NCBI GenBank assembly: GCA_012518765.1
Contig: JAAYRN010000072.1
Coordinates: forward strand, 1 to 6,420
Direction of reading: 5' to 3'
DNA length: 6,420 nt
From: Bacteroidales bacterium
Lineage (GTDB): Bacteria; Bacteroidota; Bacteroidia; Bacteroidales; WCHB1-69
The position numbers and the translations under genes were made by a program. Positions within the stretch are counted from its first letter, which is position 1. Each line of letters begins with the position of its first letter. The notes beneath the pieces were generated by a model. The model did no database searches, was not told the DNA's origin, and worked only from the letters and a program-made list of their open reading frames with translations. Below, piece by piece: positions 1 to 6,376 of this stretch.

Positions 1-24
1 AAAAAACAGATAATTGTTGCATGA
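1..24 (+). CDS. 3' tail of an upstream plus-strand gene (partial)
   Basis: Frame 1 reads KKQIIVA and then TGA at 22-24, so the window seems to open in the last codons of a gene on the same strand as the permease that follows. The stop overlaps the permease start as ATGA, an arrangement usual in translationally coupled operons. In many Bacteroidota the gene just before this permease is tgt (queuine tRNA-ribosyltransferase), so tgt is a plausible identity, but seven residues cannot show it. The open reading over so short a stretch could also be chance. Confidence 0.5.
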   Translation, partial: KKQIIVA

Positions 25-1097
25 AAATCTTGGATTTTTATATTATACGTAAATTTCTACTTACCTTTGTTACCGCTATAAGTTTGATTATAGTGATAGT
101 AATAGTAGTAGATATTTCGGAAAACATACAAGATTTTTTAGATGGGAATGCTCCCGTAAGTGAAATTATCACAGGATATTATTTGAATTTTATACCCTAT
201 TTTGTCAATTTATTTAGCCCTTTGTTTACCTTCATAGCGGTTATTTATTTTACATCGAAACTAACAAGCCATACCGAAATAGTACCTATGTTAAATGCGG
301 GTATGAGCCTGTATCGCATGCTGATACCTTATTTAATATCGGCGATTATGATAGGGGTTTTATCTTTTTATTTGAGTAACTTTTTAATCCCAACCACTTC
401 GCGTAATTTGATAGCTTTTAAAGAGAAATACGTCTCTCGTCAAGTGAGGCTCAAAAGGTCTGATAATCACATAAAACTTGGAGAAAATACCTATGCCTAT
501 GTACATTATTGGGATAATATCGTTGCCAAAGGACATGATTTTTGGTACGAAAGGTTTGACCATAACGGTTTAAAATACAAAATTTCCGCAGAAAGTATAA
601 GCTGGGATTCTACAGAATCAAAGTGGAAAATGACCAACTACGTAAAACGATATTTTTCAGGAATTGACGAAAAAGTAGAATACGGACTGACAATGGATAC
701 CGTGTTGAATGTGCATCCGGGCGATTTTGTTTGGATAAAAAGTGGAGTAGATTTGATGAATTACAAAGAAATACGAGAATTTATCGAAGAGGAAAAAGCC
801 AAAGGCTCCGACAGAGTTAAAATTTACGAAGTAGAAAAACACCGAAGATTGGCTTTTCCATTTTCTACAATAATATTAACGGTGGTTGGCATGAGCGTTT
901 CAAGTCGTAAAACCCGGCAAGGAATGGGCTTGCATTTATTGGTAGGATTAGCCATATCTTTTGCATTTATTTTATTGATGCAAATTACCCAAGTATTTGC
1001 CATATATGGGGGAGCATCAGTAACCTTATCCGTATGGATTCCTAATATATTATTTTCCATACTTTGTATAGCTTTGCTACTAACTACACCCAAATAA
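21..1097 (+). CDS. LptF/LptG-family permease (YjgP/YjgQ family), lipopolysaccharide export
   Basis: This inner-membrane protein is the transmembrane part of the LptB2FG ABC transporter, which extracts lipopolysaccharide from the inner membrane and passes it to the LptC/LptA bridge. The 358 residues fit the family's usual length and layout. Three hydrophobic helices lie at about 12-31, 56-78 and 101-123, then a polar periplasmic domain at about 125-270 (the beta-jellyroll in known structures), then three more helices at about 277-294, 303-325 and 333-355. The stretch around 275-320, with RRLAFPFST followed by GMSVSSRK and GMGLHLLVGL, is typical of the family. The ATG at 21 is supported by the ATGA overlap with the preceding reading frame and by a natural short N-terminus (MKILDFYIIRKFLLTF). 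LptF and LptG cannot be told apart from this alone, so no symbol is given. Bacteroidota usually carry both, often at separate loci. Confidence 0.93.
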   Translation: MKILDFYIIRKFLLTFVTAISLIIVIVIVVDISENIQDFLDGNAPVSEIITGYYLNFIPYFVNLFSPLFTFIAVIYFTSKLTSHTEIVPMLNAGMSLYRMLIPYLISAIMIGVLSFYLSNFLIPTTSRNLIAFKEKYVSRQVRLKRSDNHIKLGENTYAYVHYWDNIVAKGHDFWYERFDHNGLKYKISAESISWDSTESKWKMTNYVKRYFSGIDEKVEYGLTMDTVLNVHPGDFVWIKSGVDLMNYKEIREFIEEEKAKGSDRVKIYEVEKHRRLAFPFSTIILTVVGMSVSSRKTRQGMGLHLLVGLAISFAFILLMQITQVFAIYGGASVTLSVWIPNILFSILCIALLLTTPK

Positions 1098-1103
1098 AGT
1101 TAA

Positions 1104-4100
1104 TTATTGAACATTGGCTTTCAATGCATCACTAATTATTTTTTTTAATTCAAGTGTTCTTTTTTCAACTACTTTTTGTTTTTCAGGGCGGTATAAATTT
1201 CCATATTTACAAGGGACCAAGGCATATTTCAATTTCCCCATTTTCCCTTTTACATCCAATCCTAAGCGTAGGGGAAGCGGACTGTCGGTAATTGAAATGT
1301 GATAGTCGAAATTCATGTCTAAATTATGACGACCTGCGATAACAGCTTTGTACTTGTCCATCACAATCAGAAAGGGATAAATATCTATTTCGTTTCTGTA
1401 TACCGTAAATTCTACAGCAAGGGTATCTACTTTGTTTTCTGTCTTTTTATTAAATCTTAACAGCTTAGAAATATCGCTAAATGTTTGATTGTCTAACAAT
1501 ACCAAATCTTTCCCCTCCAAAGCAGCAGAAGAACGAAGGGTTGACATTTTGAGTTCGTAATTAGATTTTAAATAAGTTTCGGCGGCTACATGAAACTCGG
1601 CTTTCCCTGCAAAAGATTGCAACATAGGTAGTAAGGTGTCTAATTCGGGAATCATGTCTATAAGTCTTTTAATATCAATGTCTAATAAGTGAAAATCAAT
1701 GCCTGCAAACAAATGATTTTTTCGGGGCGATTTGTAAATGGCGGTTAATTGCATTTCGGCAGCATCGCAGGTAAACCCAATTTGATCCAATACCATAGAA
1801 CCGTCTTTAACAGTTAGGCTACCTCTTACATTTTCTATGATAGTTTTACCAATTGAAGCATTTTTAACCCAAGTGTTTATTTTGACATTTACCCCCAAAG
1901 GCACCATAAAAGGATTGTCGTTTTTATTTTCAACTTCCTTATATTCAGCTGAAACTGTATCTGAAGCACCCATTCCGCTTACTATGTCCATGATTTGGCT
2001 TACATCAGTATTGTCAGAAACAAAATCTAATTCAGCCGTCAATAAATCAGTTTTTCTAAGGTATTGCTCTATTTGGTGGATAGTTCCGCTTAAACTGAAA
2101 ATAGATTCACCGAGAATAATTTTACTGTTATCGATTCGCATTTTTTTGGGAGTAAAATCAAATACGATAGAAGGTATGTTGACTGGAACGGATAAATCGG
2201 CAGCCTTGACAAATCCATTTTTAAGGTTTGCATGTAAATTAGGACTCCACTGTAACAACAATTCTTTTTCGGTATTGTCATAAATTCCGTTTCCTTTTAG
2301 TTGAATCAAATCGCTTGAAAAAGAAAGAGATGTTCCTATCTTAGCGTCTATATTTTTATGATTATATGTAAATTGTATGTCAGGATTATGCTTGTTTTTT
2401 TGCGATGGAATCATAGTGAGTGAACCGGTAGCAGCTTGTATTTTAGCCTGTATACTGTCCAATTCAACATCGGTTTGGGCTATGTCAAAGTCGCAGTGTA
2501 TACCCATGAGTTTACTTGTATCGCGAAAATCGGAAACATTTACTTTTATAAAGCTGTTATTTAGTGTTGTATGAAGTCCATCTATGAGTTCAATGCGTAA
2601 ATAATGGTTGTGAATTTCTGAATCGAAAAGTTTGGTGAAATTTTTATCCTTATTTACACTTGGGAGCTTGAGTTTGAGCTTCATATCGCTTGTGTTTACA
2701 AATATACTGTCGTTGTATATCACATCCAATTTATTGAAATCCATAACAGCGTTGACCTTCCATTTTTCAAGAGCAAGGTTTTGTAAATCGTTTAATGTGA
2801 AAGAAGAAGCTATATTTACATTTGTATATTCTTTGGAGTTGATTTTTATTTCCGATGGGAGTAGGGGAGTTATATCGGGTAAAAATAACTTTCCTTTTAT
2901 GCGGAGGTTTAAAAGCATAGTATTTAAAAAATCTTTGATATTTCCGCTTACACTTAGGTCGCTTTTATTGGTTTGTGCTTTGAGTGAATGGATGTTAATA
3001 GAACTCAACTCTTCTTGATTCAAATTTAAAATAGCCGATAAATCGCCACTTATATTTGTAAATGAAAGTGGCAAATCGGTGTATGCAAATTCCCCTTTGT
3101 CATACGAGAGATGAGCATGGATTAAAGGCATAAGCGAATCGTTGTAAGTGCCTTTTACGTCTCCTTTTAATTTTATATTTCCCTTTATGTCTATGTCTTC
3201 AACTATATTTTTGTATGAATCGGGGATTAAGGTAATTAATTCAGTCAGCTTCCAAGTATTACTTTCAAAAGTTAGGTTTATATCTATATTATCAGATAGT
3301 TGTGAAATTATACCGTCTGCAATAAGTTTAAATTTATCAATTTCGATTTGAGCTTTATCCATGGATATTTCTCTCTGGTCTATATGTAAATCAAAAGGGA
3401 GTTGTAAGTTTAAAGGAATGGATGTAAGTTGAAAATCTTTGTGTTTTAGCGTTATATCGGGAGCTTTGATGCGAATCAGTCCTTTTGCGTTTTCCTTTTC
3501 TTTTTTGCCTTCTATCTTAGTATTTAATTCATTTAAAACTAAATGTATAGGTAGTGAATCTTGTAGTTGAAAATCAATTTTTCCTGTTTGTAGTTTGGCG
3601 TTGATACAGGCATTTTCGGGACTTATTCCTCCTTTTATTTGCGTATTAAAATTTTCGACAGAGGCAAAAATATGAGCAGATTCGTTTGTGTAGCTTGCAT
3701 TTAGCTTATTAATGTTTACTTTTTGTATGTTAATAATGTCGAAAGGTAGTTCAAAGATACTATCTTTGTCGCTTGTATCGCTAACAAAAACATCGTAATT
3801 AGATTTACCTTCTTGATTGACATAAAGATACGATGTTATATCTTTGAGTTTAATGGTTTTAAATTGTAGGGAATTGTTTTTAAGTAATTCGGAAATATTT
3901 ATAGAAGCCGTAAGTTTTCCAACGTAAGCCAAGGTGTCGGAAGGTGCATTGGGCATGGGATTGATTAAAGCAAAATTTTTGATTTCCAATCCAATATGAG
4001 GAAAAGTACTAAAAAAAGTAACATCTATCGCATCGAATTGTGTTTGGCATTGGATAAATTTATCGGTTTGATTGCGAACAATGGGAGTTAATCGTTCGGG

Positions 4101-4196
4101 AGTAACCACTATCCACATAAAAATAAAAACGCCAATTATCAATAAAAAAATAAGCGAAGCCAATGAAATGCCGATAATTTTAAGAGTCTTTTTCAT
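1104..4196 (-). CDS. AsmA-family protein, large periplasmic putative lipid-transfer protein
   Basis: The protein has 1030 residues. A short basic N-terminus (MKKTLK) is followed by one membrane anchor at about 7-31, and the rest is a long periplasmic region. Just after the anchor, TPERLTPIVRNQTDKFI and the segment around 52-78 (FDAIDVTFFSTFPHIGLEI) match the AsmA N-terminal signature. The last 170 or so residues (AGKAEFHVAAETYL to the end) resemble the AsmA C-terminal region. The middle alternates short beta-strand-like hydrophobic and polar segments, as in AsmA, TamB and YhdP. Relatives are known or proposed to form a repeating beta-groove that carries phospholipids across the periplasm; that role is inferred here from family membership. 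The gene starts 18 bases after the lipoprotein stop, so the two are probably co-transcribed. It has no Shine-Dalgarno sequence, which is normal for Bacteroidota. Its stop lies six bases from the stop of the convergent permease gene. The frame is intact throughout. Confidence 0.9.
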   Translation of the reverse strand: MKKTLKIIGISLASLIFLLIIGVFIFMWIVVTPERLTPIVRNQTDKFIQCQTQFDAIDVTFFSTFPHIGLEIKNFALINPMPNAPSDTLAYVGKLTASINISELLKNNSLQFKTIKLKDITSYLYVNQEGKSNYDVFVSDTSDKDSIFELPFDIINIQKVNINKLNASYTNESAHIFASVENFNTQIKGGISPENACINAKLQTGKIDFQLQDSLPIHLVLNELNTKIEGKKEKENAKGLIRIKAPDITLKHKDFQLTSIPLNLQLPFDLHIDQREISMDKAQIEIDKFKLIADGIISQLSDNIDINLTFESNTWKLTELITLIPDSYKNIVEDIDIKGNIKLKGDVKGTYNDSLMPLIHAHLSYDKGEFAYTDLPLSFTNISGDLSAILNLNQEELSSINIHSLKAQTNKSDLSVSGNIKDFLNTMLLNLRIKGKLFLPDITPLLPSEIKINSKEYTNVNIASSFTLNDLQNLALEKWKVNAVMDFNKLDVIYNDSIFVNTSDMKLKLKLPSVNKDKNFTKLFDSEIHNHYLRIELIDGLHTTLNNSFIKVNVSDFRDTSKLMGIHCDFDIAQTDVELDSIQAKIQAATGSLTMIPSQKNKHNPDIQFTYNHKNIDAKIGTSLSFSSDLIQLKGNGIYDNTEKELLLQWSPNLHANLKNGFVKAADLSVPVNIPSIVFDFTPKKMRIDNSKIILGESIFSLSGTIHQIEQYLRKTDLLTAELDFVSDNTDVSQIMDIVSGMGASDTVSAEYKEVENKNDNPFMVPLGVNVKINTWVKNASIGKTIIENVRGSLTVKDGSMVLDQIGFTCDAAEMQLTAIYKSPRKNHLFAGIDFHLLDIDIKRLIDMIPELDTLLPMLQSFAGKAEFHVAAETYLKSNYELKMSTLRSSAALEGKDLVLLDNQTFSDISKLLRFNKKTENKVDTLAVEFTVYRNEIDIYPFLIVMDKYKAVIAGRHNLDMNFDYHISITDSPLPLRLGLDVKGKMGKLKYALVPCKYGNLYRPEKQKVVEKRTLELKKIISDALKANVQ

Positions 4197-4214
4197 AACT
4201 GTTTGATATATAGT

Positions 4215-4574
4215 TTATTTTATTCGGGTGAAAGTGTATTTTACGCCATAACTATCATGATAGCTTAAATGAGTGGCGGAGAGTGTGGTTACGGTATAAC
4301 TTTTGGGTATTTTTCCTCCCATTTCCATGATGTGTATTTGTATCAAATCATCGTTGGTGAGCGTCCATGTAAAGGCTTGTGCTTCTTCTTCGTTCACATC
4401 GTCGGCGGTATCCCAGGTATATCCGCTTCCATCTGACAAATAACGTTCGTAGAGGCTACCTTGTTTCCATTTGCCGGGTAATAAATTTTTATCAAAATTC
4501 TTTGTTTCATTACAAGACGAAAAAAAGAATATAAATACAAATAAAACACCGATAAATTTCAATATTTTTTTCAT
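4215..4574 (-). CDS. Small lipocalin-like lipoprotein
   Basis: This is a 119-residue secreted lipoprotein. The N-terminus is a lipoprotein signal: lysines at 2-3, a very hydrophobic core at about 8-18 and a lipobox-like FSSC with the acylated cysteine at residue 21. The mature protein begins CNETKNFDKN. The remaining 95 or so residues open with LLPGKWKQGS, whose GxW resembles the first strand of lipocalin-like domains common in Bacteroidota. They continue as short strands (SGYTWDTADDV, AQAFTWTLTNDD, SYTVTTLS, VKYTFTRIK) consistent with a small beta-barrel. Ligand and function are unknown. It is the first gene of a likely two-gene operon with the AsmA-family gene, which hints at a role in the envelope, but that is only context. 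The ATG at 4574 is chosen because it gives a complete signal peptide and lies about 50 bases from a good promoter element. Confidence 0.8.
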   Translation of the reverse strand: MKKILKFIGVLFVFIFFFSSCNETKNFDKNLLPGKWKQGSLYERYLSDGSGYTWDTADDVNEEEAQAFTWTLTNDDLIQIHIMEMGGKIPKSYTVTTLSATHLSYHDSYGVKYTFTRIK

Positions 4575-4629
4575 AATAAGCTGATTTTATTGTGTTTGTA
4601 AAATACTTTTTTGAAAAATCTTACCTTGG

Positions 4630-4637
4630 CAAAGGTA
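4630..4637 (-). promoter_or_regulatory. Bacteroidota-type -7 promoter element for the lipoprotein-AsmA operon
   Basis: On the minus strand the octamer reads TACCTTTG, an exact match to the Bacteroidota -7 consensus TAnnTTTG used by the primary sigma factor. It would place transcription start a few bases downstream, near 4624, leaving an untranslated leader of about 50 bases before the ATG at 4574. The -33 region about 20 bases upstream reads TATGG, a weak match to TTTG. The site lies in the only sizeable gap between the minus-strand genes (4575-4718), where a promoter is expected. I see nothing else certain in that gap, including no clear hairpin terminator for the gene upstream. Confidence 0.55.
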
Positions 4638-4718
4638 CAATAAATATTAATGTAAGCCCATACGTTTTAAAGTTGTTTTTTTAAAAGGGGAGATGAATTG
4701 CAAATGTGCTTATGGTCT

Positions 4719-5297
4719 TTATTGTTTTGTTGTTAATAATTCTTTTATATAAATAATTAATTCACTCTCTCTTATTGTAATTATAAAAAGTATAAATACA
4801 GACAAAGGAATTAACCAAATAAGGCATCGAATTATCTTAAGATATAAATTTTGCTTTTTGTAGGCTTTGTCAAGACTTTCAAAAGATTTTTTAAATGATA
4901 GGGTTGAGTTTTTAAGTTCATTGTTAAATGAATTTTTAAATCGTTCTATATCCTCTTTTATGAAGGATAAAGAAATAAATTGATTACGTATCAAGAGTTC
5001 CAACAAAACCGAAAAAACCAGAGAACCCAGAAAAAGGGTTATATTTAATTGAAGATTTTTATTTGAAATATCGAATTGAGTTGTAATCAATAGAAAAGCC
5101 GCTGGAATTGCAATTAATTTCGACTGTGCGTCATTAATAACAGACTGAATTTTTTTGCTGTATTCAAGTACTTCGGCATTAAATTTGGACTTGATTTTTT
5201 CAATTGAATATTTTTCCAGGTAAAGAGTATGACTGTGTTTGTAGTTTGTAAAAATATCATCGAAATTCTTTAGAAGATATGTGAAGCGATTGCTTTT
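4719..5297 (-). pseudogene. C-terminal membrane half of the interrupted gene, without a start codon
   Basis: This stretch of 192 sense codons continues the frame of the upstream half directly after the TAA at 5298-5300, starting KSNRFTYLLKNFDDIF. It has no methionine codon. A gene finder may report a shorter gene from the TTG at 5090 (123 aa), but that start would cut off an open, protein-like stretch of 69 codons and begin inside a hydrophobic run (AIPAAFLLI). Likely membrane helices lie at about 290-307 (LGSLVFSVLLELLI) and 358-379 (CLIWLIPLSVFILFI) in whole-gene numbering, with a weaker hydrophobic patch at 265-275. The section between them (IKEDIERFKNSFNNELK onward) is highly charged and probably a helical hairpin arm. 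Confidence 0.6.
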
Positions 5298-5300
5298 TTA
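5298..5300 (-). other. In-frame TAA separating the two halves of the interrupted gene
   Basis: The minus strand reads CCT TAA AAA AGC here, between proline 203 and lysine 205. The frame is the same on both sides, so no frameshift is involved. A single change from a sense codon such as CAA, GAA or AAA would create it. The run of A just after the stop is a place where sequencing or assembly errors are common, although an indel alone would not keep the frame. Confidence 0.75.
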
Positions 5301-5909
5301 AGGAATTTTGTTTAACGTGGATATTAGCTCATTGAGAAAAATTATCTGTCTTTCCTCTTTATCAACCGAGTTTGAAATATGGTCTATTAATTCAGGAACT
5401 GATTTTAAATCTCCTATGTCTTTGAAATTATATTTTAAGTCGAGTATAAGATGTTTTGCTTGAAAAAAGACCAGTTCACTACCTTTCTGATAATTTGACA
5501 GAGAGGTTAAAAACGAAATCAACTTTGTCGTTAGATAATACGCATCAATTTCATTGGGTTTGGTGGATGACTTAGAGTCAAACTTTGACTGAAATACATA
5601 AAAATGTTTAGTAGGATATTTTTGGCCAGATGATTTTATTAACTCATTTATATCTTCGTAATAGGCTACATCCTCAAGTTGATAAGGATATAATTTAACT
5701 TCAACTGTTTGTCCTACTTTTAGATTTTCTATAGCAATATGTTTTCCATCAACTAAAGCCAGATTTTCAATACATGCATCCGATGATAAGTCTTTTAAAA
5801 TATTGATGTCTTCATTTTCCAATAAAAATCGTCCTGCAATTTCATTGGGATTAATAGAAATTATATCATTATCTATTTTCGTTCTTATATGTATGAAATT
5901 TGATAACAT
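5298..5909 (-). CDS. N-terminal half of the interrupted gene, hypothetical protein (203 aa)
   Basis: This is the part of the interrupted gene that can still be translated from a normal start. The ATG at 5907-5909 lies three bases after the stop of the preceding minus-strand remnant (TAA, TAT, ATG), the spacing of an operon partner. The 203 residues have no signal peptide or membrane segment and are rich in Ile, Leu, Lys and Ser, with a single methionine, the initiator. A segment near 65-80 (LKVGQTVEVKLYPYQLEDV) looks like a small beta-rich unit, and about 120-200 looks helical. I see no catalytic motif. If the stop at codon 204 is real, the product lacks its membrane half and ends abruptly at LNKIP, so it is probably not functional in its original role. 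Confidence 0.6.
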   Translation of the reverse strand: MLSNFIHIRTKIDNDIISINPNEIAGRFLLENEDINILKDLSSDACIENLALVDGKHIAIENLKVGQTVEVKLYPYQLEDVAYYEDINELIKSSGQKYPTKHFYVFQSKFDSKSSTKPNEIDAYYLTTKLISFLTSLSNYQKGSELVFFQAKHLILDLKYNFKDIGDLKSVPELIDHISNSVDKEERQIIFLNELISTLNKIP

Positions 5910-5912
5910 ATA

Positions 5913-6077
5913 TTACTCATTGTTATTGTCTGTGCGGATTAACTGATATCTTAATTCATCGGGAATATTCGTAATCCTCAGAGAATTGTCATCCTCATCA
6001 TAGAATACTCTTTCGTTAATTAAATTACTGTCAAATGATATAGAAAGAGCTTTACTCTGAGAATTAAAAATTAAAAA
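5913..6077 (-). pseudogene. C-terminal remnant of an unidentified gene, 5' end missing
   Basis: The minus strand has a TAA at 5913-5915 preceded by an open, protein-like frame. It includes SKALSISFDSNLINERVF, then YDEDDNSLRITNIPDELR and YQLIRTDNNNE at the end. The frame is closed upstream by a TAA at 6078-6080, and its first few codons (FLIFN) come from AT-rich leader repeats of the next gene. Real coding sequence therefore probably ends near 6060. It has no ATG, GTG or TTG that could start it. The stop sits three bases before the ATG of the interrupted membrane-protein gene, so the lost gene was its upstream operon partner. The acidic stretch and the phrase SLRITNIPDELR look like a genuine protein tail, but I cannot name the family. 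Confidence 0.6.
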
Positions 6078-6079
6078 TT
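6064..6079 (+). repeat. Tandem TTAAAAA heptamers before the 90-residue gene
   Basis: TTAAAAA occurs twice in a row (6064-6070 and 6071-6077), followed by TT and the ATG at 6080. AT-rich leaders without a Shine-Dalgarno sequence suit Bacteroidota translation initiation, in which A-rich bases ahead of the start favour ribosome access. The tract coincides with the point where the minus-strand remnant ends. Confidence 0.5.
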
Positions 6080-6352
6080 ATGGCAAAAAAAGAAGAATTG
6101 TACATAGTAAAATTGATGAGTACGGGGAAAGCCAGATATTCTAATGAAATATTTCCTAAAAAATATAACACATTTGCTGTTATTAAAAACGGAACGGATG
6201 ACATTAAAGAATTTGTCGAAAAGTGCAGATTACAAGAGCAGGCTAATTATCAATCAGTAAACACCTGTGAGGTTGTAACCAAGGTCGTCTCCTGCCAAAA
6301 AATATTATTGTCTCAGATATTGTTAACAAGCAACCCAAACACCAAAGCGTAA
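6080..6352 (+). CDS. Hypothetical protein (90 aa)
   Basis: The 90-residue product begins MAKKEELYIVKLMSTGKARY and ends LLTSNPNTKA. There is no signal peptide or clear membrane helix. The N-terminal half alternates basic and hydrophobic residues and resembles a small alpha/beta fold, and residues 35-55 look helical (GTDDIKEFVEKCRLQEQ). Three cysteines, at about 49, 63 and 72, are not spaced like a standard zinc ribbon. I do not recognise the family. The start is supported by the AT-rich leader directly before the ATG and by a stop in the same frame just upstream. It is followed 23 bases later by another plus-strand gene with a similar leader, so the two probably form an operon that continues beyond the window. 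Its position next to a truncated gene on the other strand suggests it could belong to an inserted element. Confidence 0.6.
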   Translation: MAKKEELYIVKLMSTGKARYSNEIFPKKYNTFAVIKNGTDDIKEFVEKCRLQEQANYQSVNTCEVVTKVVSCQKILLSQILLTSNPNTKA

Positions 6353-6355
6353 CAA

Positions 6356-6376
6356 TTAACCATTAACAATTAAATA
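6356..6376 (+). repeat. TTAAnnA heptamer run before the last gene
   Basis: Three consecutive heptamers fit TTAAnnA: TTAACCA (6356-6362), TTAACAA (6363-6369) and TTAAATA (6370-6376), the last running into the ATG at 6376. Together with the tract before the preceding gene, this gives both plus-strand genes at this end the same style of leader. Similar leaders are frequent in Bacteroidota intergenic DNA, so this may be a general feature and not a specific control site. Confidence 0.5.

Larger units (their letters stand above)
4719..5909 (-). pseudogene. Membrane-associated protein gene of unknown family, split by an in-frame stop
   Basis: From the ATG at 5909 to the TAA at 4719-4721 there are 397 codons in one frame, interrupted only by a TAA at codon 204 (5298-5300). 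Downstream of it, 69 further codons stay open before codon 274, and coding continues to the end. Codons 205-396 contain no ATG or GTG. The earliest usual alternative start is a TTG at codon 274, inside a hydrophobic segment. Read through, residues 1-200 are soluble and mixed alpha/beta-like. Residues 205-264 are charged and helical (SIEKIKSKFNAEVLEYSKKI). Hydrophobic segments follow at about 265-275, 290-307 and 358-379, with a charged, probably coiled helix at about 313-355 between the last two. I do not recognise the family. A soluble domain joined to C-terminal membrane helices occurs in some phage-defence effectors, but this is only an analogy. A sequencing error at the stop is the main alternative to a true nonsense mutation. 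Confidence 0.7.

Noticed and set aside
657..1093. Minus-strand open frames inside the permease gene
   Set aside because: They lie opposite a clear, full-length LptF/LptG-family gene and have no family-like sequence.
1114..3351. Several plus-strand open frames of 60-150 codons inside the AsmA-family gene, and one short minus-strand frame
   Set aside because: They are shadows of the intact 1030-codon reading. Their compositions (Phe-, Ser- and Leu-rich) are what the reverse complement of Lys- and Asn-rich coding sequence gives.
4671..4690. T-rich and A-rich tract as a terminator after the broken gene
   Set aside because: There is no GC-rich inverted repeat next to it, so a hairpin terminator is not supported.
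4719..5090. A separate 123-residue membrane-protein gene starting at a TTG
   Set aside because: The TTG at 5090 lies in a continuous open frame that extends 69 codons further upstream and is in phase with the preceding gene. It starts inside a hydrophobic segment, so it is more likely an internal leucine codon.
5285..5305. Programmed frameshift at the run of A after the TAA
   Set aside because: Both sides of the stop are already in the same frame, so no frameshift is needed to join them.
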